Assembly (NCBI GenBank): GCA_964624635.1 | Contig: CAZUXM010000007.1 | Span: 16,367-80,366 of the forward strand | Source: JANWKQ01 sp964624635 | GTDB lineage: Bacteria > Bacteroidota > Bacteroidia > CAIKAF01 | Direction of reading: 5' to 3' | DNA length: 64,000 bases | Shown here: one piece after another, positions 51,084 through 59,435 of the stretch | Position numbering within the stretch: the stretch's first letter is position 1 | Layout: each line of letters begins with the position of its first letter | Notes under the pieces: generated by a model | Databases searched by the model: none | Seen by the model: the letters and a program-made list of their open reading frames with translations, nothing else | What the model was told of the DNA's origin: nothing | Program-made: the position numbers and the translations under genes

Positions 51084-51881
51084 ATGTTTTCATTAAAAGG
51101 TAAAGTAGCCATTGTAACCGGAGCCTGTGGTTTGATAGGTAAAAAACATTGTGAAGCTTTGGCATCGGTAGGAGCCCATGTAGTGGTAGCGGATATGAAT
51201 GAAGAATCCTGTAAAAAAGTAGTCGCCAATCTTCAAGGAGATCATTTGCCATTAGGATTTGATGTTACCAATGAAAACTCAATAAAGGAGGCATGCGCTA
51301 AAATATTAGCTAAATATAATAAGATTGATGTATTGGTGAATAATGCAGCCATCAATGATATGTTTGAAAACCCGGCATTGGCTGCTGAACAAAGTAAGTT
51401 TGAGAATTATCCGGTGGATATGTTTCGTAAATCATTGGAAGTAAATGTAACGGGAGTGTTTTTATGTTCACAGGTATTTGGTAAAGTAATGGCTGATCAG
51501 GGAGGGGGTAGTATAATTAATGTTGCTTCTACTTATGGTATGGTGGGACCAGATCAAAGTATTTATATTAATCCGGAAGGGAAACAGGCTTTTTATAAGT
51601 CTGCTGCTTACCCGGCAACTAAAGGAGCCATCATTAACTTTACAAGGTTTTTGGCGGCTTATTGGGGCAATAAAGGGGTTCGTGTAAATACATTATCACC
51701 GGGTGGAGTAGAGAACGGTCAGGACGAATGGTTCATTAAAAATTACTCTTCTAAAACAGTGTTGGGTAGAATGGCTCAGCCTGATGATTATATGGGAGCA
51801 GTGGTATTTTTGGCCAGTGATGAAAGTAAATATATGTCAGGGGCAAATTTGGTGGTAGATGGTGGGTGGACAGCCATGTAA
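51084..51881 (+). CDS. Short-chain dehydrogenase/reductase
   Basis: A 265-residue classical SDR. The cofactor loop is VTGACGLIGKKHCEAL (TGxxxGxG variant), then NNAAI, the catalytic Ser region (SIINVASTYGMVGP), the active-site Tyr-Lys in SAAYPATKGAIINFTRF, and the C-terminal GRMAQPDDYMGAVVFLASDE with VVDGGWTAM. This subgroup resembles gluconate 5-dehydrogenase-like enzymes and SDRs in surface-sugar (sialic or pseudaminic acid-type) clusters, but the genes around it are DUF502 and lipoproteins, so the substrate is open. Insertion IYINPEGKQAF before the Tyr is typical of the sugar-cluster subgroup. Confidence 0.9.
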   Translation: MFSLKGKVAIVTGACGLIGKKHCEALASVGAHVVVADMNEESCKKVVANLQGDHLPLGFDVTNENSIKEACAKILAKYNKIDVLVNNAAINDMFENPALAAEQSKFENYPVDMFRKSLEVNVTGVFLCSQVFGKVMADQGGGSIINVASTYGMVGPDQSIYINPEGKQAFYKSAAYPATKGAIINFTRFLAAYWGNKGVRVNTLSPGGVENGQDEWFIKNYSSKTVLGRMAQPDDYMGAVVFLASDESKYMSGANLVVDGGWTAM

Positions 51882-51903
51882 TAATATCTATCTTTGTTGA
51901 ATT

Positions 51904-52527
51904 ATGGTCGAAGAAAAACAATCTATTTTAAAGAAAATATCTAAAGGAATCGTTTCATATTTCCTTCAGGGATTGTTTTTATTTTCTCCAATAGCCCTTA
52001 CAGCCTATTGTATTTATTGGGTTTTTAAAGTAGTAGATGGATGGTTAAACATTAGTATTCCCGGAGTTGGTAGTATTCCCGGAACTGGAGTTTTATTGTT
52101 GTTGATTATTATTTTATTAGTGGGCTTTTTAGGGTCTACCATCGTATTCGAAGCATTGTGGAAAATTATTGATGGTTTCTTCTATAAGTTCCCATTAACG
52201 AAGTTTATTTATCCGGCATTAAAAGATATTTTTTCTGCGGTGATGGGGAAAGAAAAAAAACTAAATAAACCGGTTTTGTTTCGCATCAGCAAGGATTCTG
52301 ATTTGGAGAGAATAGGATTCATTACAGAGTCGGATTTGAGTAAGTTGGGGATAGGTCCTGAGAAAGTAGCCGTATATGCTCCACACAGTTATAATTTTTC
52401 GGGAAATGTATATATAGTGCCGGTAGAAAACATTAAACCGCTAGATGCTGATGCCGCTGAGGCAATGAAATTTGTGGTTGCTGGGGGTATGGTCAAAGTT
52501 AAAGAAACAGACAAAGATGAAAAATAA
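51904..52527 (+). CDS. DUF502 family membrane protein
   Basis: A 207-residue protein with two membrane helices (VSYFLQGLFLFSPIALTAYC; GTGVLLLLIIILLVGFLGST) and a soluble C-terminal domain containing KFIYPALKDIFSAVMGKEKK and GNVYIVPVENIKPLDADAAE. These are characteristic of DUF502, a broad family of unknown function found in many bacteria and in plants (LIKE COV). The gene follows the SDR after 22 bases and overlaps the lipoprotein start by 11 bases. Confidence 0.88.
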   Translation: MVEEKQSILKKISKGIVSYFLQGLFLFSPIALTAYCIYWVFKVVDGWLNISIPGVGSIPGTGVLLLLIIILLVGFLGSTIVFEALWKIIDGFFYKFPLTKFIYPALKDIFSAVMGKEKKLNKPVLFRISKDSDLERIGFITESDLSKLGIGPEKVAVYAPHSYNFSGNVYIVPVENIKPLDADAAEAMKFVVAGGMVKVKETDKDEK

Positions 52528-53062
52528 CTATTCACTTTTTATAGTTTTGTTTTTTGTTTTTTCCTGTGGAAATGCATCTAATAAATCTAAAACAGATTTG
52601 ATAGAAAAAAAATCCAGTACTAATAAATTTTTTTCTCAGGATGGGCAATTTCGTATTCAATTTGAACAAGAACCTACGGCATACAGCAAGGATATTCCGC
52701 ATGAGGCAGGAACTATTCGTATGAATTATTTTATTTACGAAAAGGGAATCAATTTGATTTATTGTATCAGTTATGCAGATTATCCTGCAGGGTATATGAG
52801 TAATAAAGTTCCGGAAGACTTTTTACAAAATCTGTTGGTTATCTACATTGATTCACAAAGTGCCGGGCTAGAATCTTCAAAACAGTTCACTGCAGGAAAG
52901 TGGCCAGGTATTAGTTTCAAGGCAAGTAATTCTGACACATTTGTATTCGGAGAGTATATTCTTAAAAACAACCGTATTTTTCAGTTAACAGTAACTAAAG
53001 AAGGTGGCTACGCTAATGAATCAGATGTAAACACCTTCTTCGAAAGTTTGGAGTTGATGTAG
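52517..53062 (+). CDS. Lipoprotein, unrecognised
   Basis: A 181-residue lipoprotein from ATG 52517 (MKNNYSLFIVLFFVFSCGNA, lipobox VFSC), overlapping the end of DUF502 by 11 bases. The mature part begins with a Lys/Ser-rich linker then FFSQDGQFRIQFEQEPTAYS, and YCISYADYPAGYMSNKVPED, FTAGKWPGISFKASNSDTFV and ENRIFQLTV-like RIFQLTVTKEGGYANESDVN: the pattern of PsbP-like or small secreted beta-barrel proteins, not a firm match. The upstream extension from 52472 lies inside DUF502 and is not used. Operon with DUF502. Confidence 0.7.
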   Translation: MKNNYSLFIVLFFVFSCGNASNKSKTDLIEKKSSTNKFFSQDGQFRIQFEQEPTAYSKDIPHEAGTIRMNYFIYEKGINLIYCISYADYPAGYMSNKVPEDFLQNLLVIYIDSQSAGLESSKQFTAGKWPGISFKASNSDTFVFGEYILKNNRIFQLTVTKEGGYANESDVNTFFESLELM

Positions 53063-53080
53063 TTAATATGAGTCAGCTAA

Positions 53081-54364
53081 TTAATTGACAATATATTTTT
53101 TTGTACCCATTCCATTATCGGTAACTACTCTTACAAAATACGTTCCGGGTTGATGTATTCCTGTCTGTACAGATACATTTCCTTGCTGTTGAATGTTTTG
53201 ATGGAATAATTGTTTTCCTGTAATATCAAAAATGATTACTTCATTTACTTCGGCTTCTGAAAATAAATTCAACTCATCATTAGTTGCATTTTGTGGGTTA
53301 GGGAAAATATTAAAATTAATTTGTTCAATAGGTTCGTTGATACTCATTCCACCAGTTTGCTCGTATTTATATAAAACACCTCCTAATCCTCCTGCAAATG
53401 CTAGTGTTGAATCAATAACATAAGTAGATGTTAATGGTGTGTCTGCATTGAAGAAATCAATATTGTTTCCTCTTTTAGTAATGATAACACCGTAATTAAT
53501 GTTGGCTTCACAAGCCATTACCCCCCAATCATTATCAGTAAAATCAATTTCAGCAGGAATTGGATACCAAAATGTAGGTCCTAATGTGCTATCCACTTGC
53601 CAAGTAACCCCGTTGTCAGTTGATTTTTCAAGCACCCACCAGGTTGAATTATTTACAGCATAAACGGTAGAAGTATCGCTCCAGTCAACAGATAAATAAT
53701 CATATCCGTTTCCTGAATTTGCATAGGTATAAGAGAATCCACTTCTATAAGCAATATAACCGTCTTCTCCTACCCAAATGGCATCTCCGTTTATATTGTC
53801 TGTTACATCCATCCATCCACTAAAAGAAGTATCGCTATATACTGAATCAAATGAAAAACAGAAACCGCCATAATATCCGGCAGTTCCGCCCCCTTCAATA
53901 CAATTTCCCCCTGCAGTAAGAGCACCTACCCAACCATCCTGATGCATATTATTAATACTGCAAATGGAATCATAAGGTGAAAAAACAGCTCCGCCGCATT
54001 CTTCTACCCAGCTATCAGTAAAAATATTGTAGTTGCGATTAACAGCGGTAAATTTATCAAAGAACAGTACCCCTCCGAATATTCCGCCGTTAGCATAAAA
54101 TTGAGCTGCCTTAATATTGTTATTATTTCCTACTCCTTGTCCTGTAGCAGGTATGGTCATGTCAGTCCATGTAGTCCCACCATTCGTGGTGATTTTAAAT
54201 AAACCATTATCACCAACTATAAAACCGGTATCACGGTTTACAAAAGAGATATCTCTGATATTTTTTGTAGTTCCCGTGTTTAACAAAGTCCAGTTCATGG
54301 CTTGTGAAAACAATGCAGAATAAACAACAGTGATGGCTATGAATGTAAGTGCTAAATTTTTCAT
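53081..54364 (-). CDS. Secreted YCF48/BNR-like beta-propeller protein with T9SS sorting domain
   Basis: A 427-residue protein starting MKNLALTFIAITVVYSALFS, a signal peptide, at ATG 54364 (another ATG lies two codons upstream). The body has repeats of the photosynthesis-stability/BNR type, with NRDTGFIVGDNGLFKITTNG and GTTWTDMTIPATGQ, and WVLEKSTDNGVTWQVDSTLG, which suggest beta-propeller blades. A C-terminal sorting domain (FNIFPNPQNATNDELNLFSE to GTYFVRVVTDNGMGTKKYIV) marks it as T9SS cargo. Probably a surface or secreted protein of unknown binding. Converges with the lipoprotein gene, gap of 18 bases. Confidence 0.82.
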   Translation of the reverse strand: MKNLALTFIAITVVYSALFSQAMNWTLLNTGTTKNIRDISFVNRDTGFIVGDNGLFKITTNGGTTWTDMTIPATGQGVGNNNNIKAAQFYANGGIFGGVLFFDKFTAVNRNYNIFTDSWVEECGGAVFSPYDSICSINNMHQDGWVGALTAGGNCIEGGGTAGYYGGFCFSFDSVYSDTSFSGWMDVTDNINGDAIWVGEDGYIAYRSGFSYTYANSGNGYDYLSVDWSDTSTVYAVNNSTWWVLEKSTDNGVTWQVDSTLGPTFWYPIPAEIDFTDNDWGVMACEANINYGVIITKRGNNIDFFNADTPLTSTYVIDSTLAFAGGLGGVLYKYEQTGGMSINEPIEQINFNIFPNPQNATNDELNLFSEAEVNEVIIFDITGKQLFHQNIQQQGNVSVQTGIHQPGTYFVRVVTDNGMGTKKYIVN

Positions 54365-54498
54365 ATGCATTTTAATTTGTGAAACGAATATACGATGGTG
54401 AATAAATGCTGGTCGTATATTTTTATTCCGTAAAAATGTATTTAAAATAAAATGAAACTTAGTTGCAAGTTTTTGGAAACAAAATACATTTGAGTATA

Positions 54499-55518
54499 TT
54501 ACTCATAATAAACCCTTGAATATGTCTCCATTGACCATATGCCCATATTGTCATTCACGGTCTTTTGTGTAAGGTATAACCAATCCTTGTCATACTTATA
54601 TTCGGTCGTAAAAGTTTGATTTGGCTGTCCATGAATAATAATAGAAGTTGTTTGTTTTGACACCCAATCGAACCTCCAGTATTCATATTTTGTAATAATA
54701 GTTGAGTTTTGTAATTCAAAAATCGGGTCGTATTCTTCATTTACTTCTTCGGTAATTACATTTTTGTTTTCGTCATAAGTATAGCTATAGGTTCTTTTTA
54801 TAATCACTATTCCTTCGCTATTTATTTCAGTATATTCTGATAATTTATTTTGATCATTATATTTCCAATTTTGTTCGGTTTGTATATTTCCCTCAAGATC
54901 TTTTACCCCTGCATTTAATAAATCACCATTACTGTTATAGGTTTTATAAACAATACCGGTACCATTATCAAAAGTTTCATAAGTTAAAAATCCGTTTGTA
55001 TATGAATAGATTCTCTGATCAATGATAATACCTTTTGGATTCATTTTTTGCTCCTTGGTTTTTTCACCATTTATATATATGTAAGTAGTATACTCTGTTA
55101 ACTGCAGGGATTCATCAATCAGATCATGCTCTTCAACTTTTGATAATTCTGTATTCTGGTAAAAATATTGGCTTTGATGTATAATCTTTTTATTATCCGA
55201 ATAGCTGTTTCGATAAGCTAATTGTCCATTTTCATTATATATGAGAGAATCAAAAGACAGCAGATTGTCGTATGTATTGTAAACAGCTTTGGATAATAAA
55301 TTACCATCTCCTAATTTTTTATTTTTTCCATCATATTCTTCAACTACTTTCTTTTCGAGAATCAATGAATCTTTTTCCCATTTATCATGATTGTCGCGGG
55401 TATAATAACAAGTCGTTAATGATTTGTATTGTGGCTCAACCTGACCCATTAAGAAATCATTCGAAAACAATAATAAAAGAAGTTGTATACAAATAATAGA
55501 AAATGCATTTTTATTCAT
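54499..55518 (-). CDS. Secreted YD-repeat-like protein of unknown function
   Basis: A 339-residue protein with a signal peptide (MNKNAFSIICIQLLLLLFSN). The mature region is built from short repeats of a Tyr/Asn/Gly type: YNENGQLAYRNSYSDNKK, YTNGFLTYETFDNGTGIVYK, YNDQNKLSEYTEINSEGIVI, YSYTYDENKNVITEEVNEEY. They resemble YD or MORN-like repeats of short secreted proteins in Bacteroidota but are not a full RHS core and carry no toxin domain. No sorting domain. The gene lies 128 bases upstream of the propeller gene, probably as a separate transcript. Function unknown. Confidence 0.62.
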   Translation of the reverse strand: MNKNAFSIICIQLLLLLFSNDFLMGQVEPQYKSLTTCYYTRDNHDKWEKDSLILEKKVVEEYDGKNKKLGDGNLLSKAVYNTYDNLLSFDSLIYNENGQLAYRNSYSDNKKIIHQSQYFYQNTELSKVEEHDLIDESLQLTEYTTYIYINGEKTKEQKMNPKGIIIDQRIYSYTNGFLTYETFDNGTGIVYKTYNSNGDLLNAGVKDLEGNIQTEQNWKYNDQNKLSEYTEINSEGIVIIKRTYSYTYDENKNVITEEVNEEYDPIFELQNSTIITKYEYWRFDWVSKQTTSIIIHGQPNQTFTTEYKYDKDWLYLTQKTVNDNMGIWSMETYSRVYYE

Positions 55519-55599
55519 TCCGGTTGGTTTAGAATAAATAAATATAGTGCTTTAAAAGATGAATTAAAAAAGCGTAATTTAATTTGAAGTGTTGAATAA

Positions 55600-56160
55600 C
55601 TATTTCACCCTTGCCAGATATTCTCCGGTTTCAGGATTTACTTTAATCATTTCACCCTGATCAATAAATAATGGAACCGAAACAGTAGCTCCTGTTTCAA
55701 CAGTAGCAGGTTTTAAGGTACGGGTAGCAGTATCTCCTTTCATACCCGGTTCGGTATATGTTACTTCTAAATCAACAGATTTGGGTAATACAACGTTGAT
55801 GGGGTTTTCTCCTTCAAAACTTACAATGATCATGCTGCCCTCTTTTAAAAACTTAGTTCCATTACCAAATAATATAGAGGCCACATGATACTGATCGAAA
55901 GTTGTAGTGTTCATACACACTAAAAATTCCCCCTCTGGATACAAATATTGTAAGTCATGATCTTCAACACGAATAATTTCTACTTCTTCATCAGGACGGA
56001 AACGATTTTCCATTTGTTTCCCGCTTTTAAGGTTGCGCATGGTTGCCTGATAAAATGCACGTAAGTTACCGGGGGTTCTGTGAATGATCTCTGTAACAAT
56101 ACATAATTCGCCGTTATACTTAATGTAAGAGCCGTTTGATAGATCTGATGCCTTCGCCAT
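55600..56160 (-). CDS. efp: Elongation factor P variant with Asn at the modified-lysine position
   Basis: A 186-residue EF-P, the factor that relieves ribosome stalling at polyproline. All three beta-barrel domains are visible: MAKASDLSNGSYIKYNGELC at the start, MRNLKSGKQMENRFRPDEEV, EVTYTEPGMKGDTATRTLKP, and TGATVSVPLFIDQGEMIKVN at the end. The peptidyl-transferase loop reads IIHRTPGNLRAFYQ: Asn32 occupies the place of the Lys34 or Arg32 that is modified in classical EF-Ps, and the usual PGKGP/PGKG is replaced by PGNLR. Length is normal. It may act unmodified, or be a second EF-P beside a Lys-type one elsewhere. A good promoter precedes it. Confidence 0.85.
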   Translation of the reverse strand: MAKASDLSNGSYIKYNGELCIVTEIIHRTPGNLRAFYQATMRNLKSGKQMENRFRPDEEVEIIRVEDHDLQYLYPEGEFLVCMNTTTFDQYHVASILFGNGTKFLKEGSMIIVSFEGENPINVVLPKSVDLEVTYTEPGMKGDTATRTLKPATVETGATVSVPLFIDQGEMIKVNPETGEYLARVK

Positions 56161-56180
56161 AAATAATGTGTTATATGCCG

Positions 56181-56213
56181 CAAAAATAGAGGAATTTGGT
56201 TATAAATCCCAAA
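56181..56213 (-). promoter_or_regulatory. Promoter of efp, TTTG-N21-TATTTTTG
   Basis: On the minus strand TTTG (56213-56210) and TATTTTTG (56188-56181) are separated by 21 bases, within the Bacteroidota consensus. The -7 box is 20 bases before the ATG at 56160. Confidence 0.65.
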
Positions 56214-56263
56214 CGTCAATTAGGTTATTGATTTTTTGGAACTTGAGATTTGGAATTTGAAAA

Positions 56264-57613
56264 TTACTTATGTGATCTGGTTTTGATCTCTTCGATTAAC
56301 TTAGGTCGGGCAGAGGCACCATTGTCAAAAGGAATAAAACTTCCTTTTCCAGTATTCGCCATATTGGTCATTTGCTGAATGGCTTGTTGGTCTTTGCCAA
56401 AGCCTACAACTGATAAAACAATACCACGGTCGTTATAGGCCTTGATGAGGGCTTTAACCTGTTGTGGATTTGAATTACTTCCATTAAATATTCCATCGGT
56501 AACTACAATTACCTGATTGTTTCCACCTTCAATGAATTGGTCAATGGCTTCGGAAAAAGCCATTTCTAAACCCAATACACCATTGGTAGTTCCTTTGGCC
56601 TGAAGATTATTAATAACCGGCATGATGACATCTTTATTGTCTCCCGATACATTTGTTAATACTTCATTGGTTGACGATGCAAAAGTGATGACTGATATTT
56701 TATCAATGCTTCTTAATTCCTCTGCCATATATAACATGGCATTCTTTAGCGAATCGATTTTACCCCCTTGTTTCATGGATCCAGAAACGTCAATCAAAAA
56801 CACAATGTTATTAGCCCTATATTCTTTGGCACTAAAATTTGGATTTTCATCAGGTATTGTATCAACAATCACTACCACCTGTTCAGTATCTACTTTGTTG
56901 GTATCAATCACTAAAACCGGTATGGTATCTTTTTCCAGGGGCTGTACTTCTAATGGTAAAAGCTCATACACTACTTTTTCGGATACTTTACTTACAGTAA
57001 CCATCATGTTTAAGTCGCGATATCCTTCTGCTTTGGCCAGTGAAACATATAAACCAACAGGAATCTTCTGTTTAAATTCTCCTTTTCCATTGGTATAAAT
57101 ACTCTCAATTCCTACAAATTTTACGACGGCATTTTTAAGAGGCTCTTTGGTGATTTTATCAACCACAATTCCTTCCAATACAAATTCGAGAGGTTGTACT
57201 TTTCCATTATTGTCAAAAGTAGGGCAGCTGGTAAGGGCATTATCAGCCATAGCCTTTATTTGACCCTTTACGTTCAATTTAATAGGTTCATTCGAAGAAC
57301 TGGAGTAAATGGTTATATCCTCAGAGAAATTGCCTGTATTTTCAGTATAATAATAAACCCGGATTTCACCCTTTTCGCCGGATTCGATTCTGTTACGCGG
57401 GTATTCAACCACCACGTTGCGTCCTGCTTTTGGAGCAAGAATATATAAAGGGTCAAAAGACGTATTTTCAAAAGTAAATATGGCAGGTGGATTGTCCCAA
57501 ACCTTTACATTGCCAAAGTTATAGGATGATTCAGTAAACTGCAGCCCACGTTGAGCCATCAAGCTATAACAGGTAAAAATAAGAATCGATATGATGCTAA
57601 GTGTATATCGCAT
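56264..57613 (-). CDS. Secreted VWA-domain protein with DUF1573-like N-terminus
   Basis: A 449-residue protein from ATG 57613 (MRYTLSIISILIFTCYSLMA); the ten codons further up are less signal-like. After the signal peptide a DUF1573/ASPM-like beta domain (FTESSYNFGNVKVWDNPPAI, ~20-125), a carboxypeptidase-regulatory-like domain (LEGIVVDKITKEPLKNAVVK, ~150-220), and a VWA domain with a complete MIDAS motif (NIVFLIDVSGSMKQGGKIDS; DxSxS), VVTDGIFNGSNSNPQQ and final SFIPFDNGASARPKLI. Metal-dependent ligand binding at the surface or periplasm is likely. It is 54 bases beyond the efp promoter region and stands as a single transcript. Confidence 0.82.
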   Translation of the reverse strand: MRYTLSIISILIFTCYSLMAQRGLQFTESSYNFGNVKVWDNPPAIFTFENTSFDPLYILAPKAGRNVVVEYPRNRIESGEKGEIRVYYYTENTGNFSEDITIYSSSSNEPIKLNVKGQIKAMADNALTSCPTFDNNGKVQPLEFVLEGIVVDKITKEPLKNAVVKFVGIESIYTNGKGEFKQKIPVGLYVSLAKAEGYRDLNMMVTVSKVSEKVVYELLPLEVQPLEKDTIPVLVIDTNKVDTEQVVVIVDTIPDENPNFSAKEYRANNIVFLIDVSGSMKQGGKIDSLKNAMLYMAEELRSIDKISVITFASSTNEVLTNVSGDNKDVIMPVINNLQAKGTTNGVLGLEMAFSEAIDQFIEGGNNQVIVVTDGIFNGSNSNPQQVKALIKAYNDRGIVLSVVGFGKDQQAIQQMTNMANTGKGSFIPFDNGASARPKLIEEIKTRSHK

Positions 57614-57709
57614 TACTGGTGTTTGTACGTAATTTAACCGCAAAAGTAGTTGAATTATTATTGGTTTACCTATAAATAACTATAAGATAGTATGCAATAT
57701 AGATGCCAA

Positions 57710-58225
57710 TTAATCAGTAATTACAGGGTTAATAACAAGGTTGTTAAGGATGGCACAAATCGATTTTTGGTATTGTTGTTTTTCGTTGGGCGCCTTAACC
57801 TTTTTAAGATCAATCCACCCCCGCCAAACCAGGGTATCATTGCTTGGGTTCATGATATCTAATATCAAAATACGGCCCTTTAACTTTTTAGACTTATAAC
57901 CCAGCGGGGCATTCACAGGTTTAAAAGCAGACCCTTCATATAATTGAATTTTCAGTGTGCCTTCACCCCCATTACCATCAAGAATTGTTAAATTTTTTAG
58001 ACTTAGCTCATTATATAAGATAAAAATACTGTATTTATTGATATCAAGACTGCTTTTATCTAAAAATGGATTAGTTAGGTCATGTGCATCCAAAGGACCA
58101 TCCGGAAGGTAAAACCAGTTGTATTTATTAAGGTCTGTGTTGGGGTCCTTATAATAGGAAGCTTTTTGTCCAAAAACAGAAAAATAAATACTACTTAATA
58201 TTAGGAGTGAGATAAATTTTACCAT
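57710..58225 (-). CDS. Secreted DUF4136-like protein
   Basis: A 171-residue protein from ATG 58225 (MVKFISLLILSSIYFSVFGQ, signal peptide). The body (YYKDPNTDLNKYNWFYLPDG, TNPFLDKSSLDINKYSIFIL, KLKGRILILDIMNPSNDTLV, WRGWIDLKKVKAPNEKQQYQ) follows the DUF4136 pattern: DxxKYxxW near the start, a GxLxID strand, and xLVWRGW with a C-terminal helix. Usually a periplasmic lipoprotein; here no lipobox Cys. It is divergent from the cyclophilin gene with 41 bases between the starts. Function unknown. Confidence 0.68.
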   Translation of the reverse strand: MVKFISLLILSSIYFSVFGQKASYYKDPNTDLNKYNWFYLPDGPLDAHDLTNPFLDKSSLDINKYSIFILYNELSLKNLTILDGNGGEGTLKIQLYEGSAFKPVNAPLGYKSKKLKGRILILDIMNPSNDTLVWRGWIDLKKVKAPNEKQQYQKSICAILNNLVINPVITD

Positions 58226-58266
58226 AAGTTTGCCGTCCTTATAAAACATTCAAATTTACTAAAAAT

Positions 58267-58701
58267 ATGTACGCCGAATTACACACAGATCATGGAGTAA
58301 TGAAAATTGAATTTTTCGAGAATGACGCTCCAAATACAGTAGCTAATTTTGTTAAGTTGATTAAACAAGGTTATTATGATGGATTGACCTTTCATAGAGT
58401 GATACCTGACTTTGTGGTTCAGGGTGGATGCCCTAACGGAACAGGAACCGGAGGACCAGGATATAAAATTGATTGTGAATTAAACGGAGGAAATCAGTTT
58501 CATGACCGTGGTGTTCTTTCAATGGCTCATGCCGGTAGGAATACAGGAGGGTCACAGTTCTTTATTTGTCATAACCGCAGAAATACACAACACCTAGATA
58601 GAAACCATACATGTTTTGGAAGGGTAATAGAAAATGTGGACATTGTTGACAAAATTAAACAAGGCGATAAAATTGTTAAGGCGATAGTTATTGAGAATTA
58701 A
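58267..58701 (+). CDS. Cytosolic cyclophilin-type peptidyl-prolyl isomerase
   Basis: A 144-residue PPIase of the B/A cyclophilin type without signal peptide. The catalytic Arg lies in FHRVIPDFVVQGG, followed by GTGTGGPGYKIDCELNGGNQ, LSMAHAGRNTGGSQFFICH and the tail HTCFGRVIENVDIVDKIKQG. The extra FxHxRN segment (CHNRRNTQHLDRNHTCFGRV) matches short bacterial cyclophilins. It isomerises X-Pro bonds to speed protein folding. It is followed by a 173-base gap before the next gene. Confidence 0.95.
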   Translation: MYAELHTDHGVMKIEFFENDAPNTVANFVKLIKQGYYDGLTFHRVIPDFVVQGGCPNGTGTGGPGYKIDCELNGGNQFHDRGVLSMAHAGRNTGGSQFFICHNRRNTQHLDRNHTCFGRVIENVDIVDKIKQGDKIVKAIVIEN

Positions 58702-58874
58702 TCACTTGTATTTTAGTTAACCCTAAATTAAAATTAGATTAACCATTATTTATAGTAGTTGTTAATAAATTTTATGAGCACTTTTAACACTTGATTTCAA
58801 TTATACATTTAATTTTATCGCAGGTTTTTATAGATTTACAACCAAGAATTTAAAATAAATAGGAGATACCAGCT

Positions 58875-59288
58875 ATGTTAGGACAAACAGCCAGTGTAAT
58901 TGTGAAAAGAAAAAACATTCAGGTAGTGTTTGATTATTGTTTAGACAACAAAATCGAAACGAAAATGAGTCCAAGAGACATGCCTGAAGAATGGGAACTT
59001 GAATTTAATGTTTCCGATATTATGAAGGCAATCAACCTGGGAATGTTTTTAAAAGAAAATAAATTGGAGCTGGTTGGTTTGTTAAGTAGCAGTACAATTA
59101 AAAACTCTACTGCTCCAACAGCAGTGAAAGCTCCTAAGACTACCACAACTAAAAAGAAAACAGAAGAATCAATTTCTTCAACAGTAGATACAGGTGGAAT
59201 ATTTAATACTCCCGTAAATACTGAGAATATATTTAATACTGCTCCCGTTAGTGCTACTATAGACAACGACGACGAGTTACCACTGTAA
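58875..59288 (+). CDS. Unknown 137-aa protein with strong Shine-Dalgarno
   Basis: A 137-residue protein, soluble, no signal peptide. The first half (MLGQTASVIVKRKNIQVVFD, NKIETKMSPRDMPEEWELEF, ISDIMKAINLGMFLKENKLE) looks like a compact alpha/beta domain; the second is Thr/Lys-rich and low complexity (KAPKTTTTKKKTEESISSTV) with two IFNT repeats and an acidic end (NDDELPL). I recognise no family. The start has AGGAG nine bases upstream, unusual for Bacteroidota. The stop codon lies within a perfect 18-base palindrome and is followed by a strong terminator, so the gene is probably a stand-alone, well-expressed transcript. Confidence 0.65.
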   Translation: MLGQTASVIVKRKNIQVVFDYCLDNKIETKMSPRDMPEEWELEFNVSDIMKAINLGMFLKENKLELVGLLSSSTIKNSTAPTAVKAPKTTTTKKKTEESISSTVDTGGIFNTPVNTENIFNTAPVSATIDNDDELPL

Positions 59289-59298
59289 TATTACAGTG
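59281..59298. repeat. 18-bp perfect palindrome over the stop codon
   Basis: CACTGTAATATTACAGTG reads the same on both strands and includes the TAA stop of the 137-aa gene. It lies just ahead of a normal terminator. It could be a regulator site, a mini-hairpin in the mRNA, or chance. Confidence 0.6.
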
Positions 59299-59311
59299 TA
59301 CATTTTTATAG

Positions 59312-59368
59312 ACGCCTGTAACCTCAGTGCCGGATTTTTAAATAAAAGGTTACAGGTGTTCTTTTTTT
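59312..59368 (+). terminator. Intrinsic terminator after the 137-aa gene
   Basis: ACGCCTGTAACCT (59312-59324) pairs with AGGTTACAGGTGT (59347-59359), one G-T pair, then TC and seven Ts. Confidence 0.8.
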
Positions 59369-59435
59369 AATGCATTCCAACAATCTATTTTTATATTCGT
59401 TGACATCTCTCCTAAATTAAGAGTTGAATTCATCT

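Noticed and set aside
50986..51252. Longer start for the HYC_CC_PP-like gene
   Set aside because: It would run back through the promoter and first 56 codons of the divergent SDR gene; ATG 50985 begins a signal-like helix.
54499..55518. RHS/polymorphic toxin from YD-like repeats
   Set aside because: Too short, no RHS core motif, no toxin tip or immunity gene; only simple repeats in a secreted protein.
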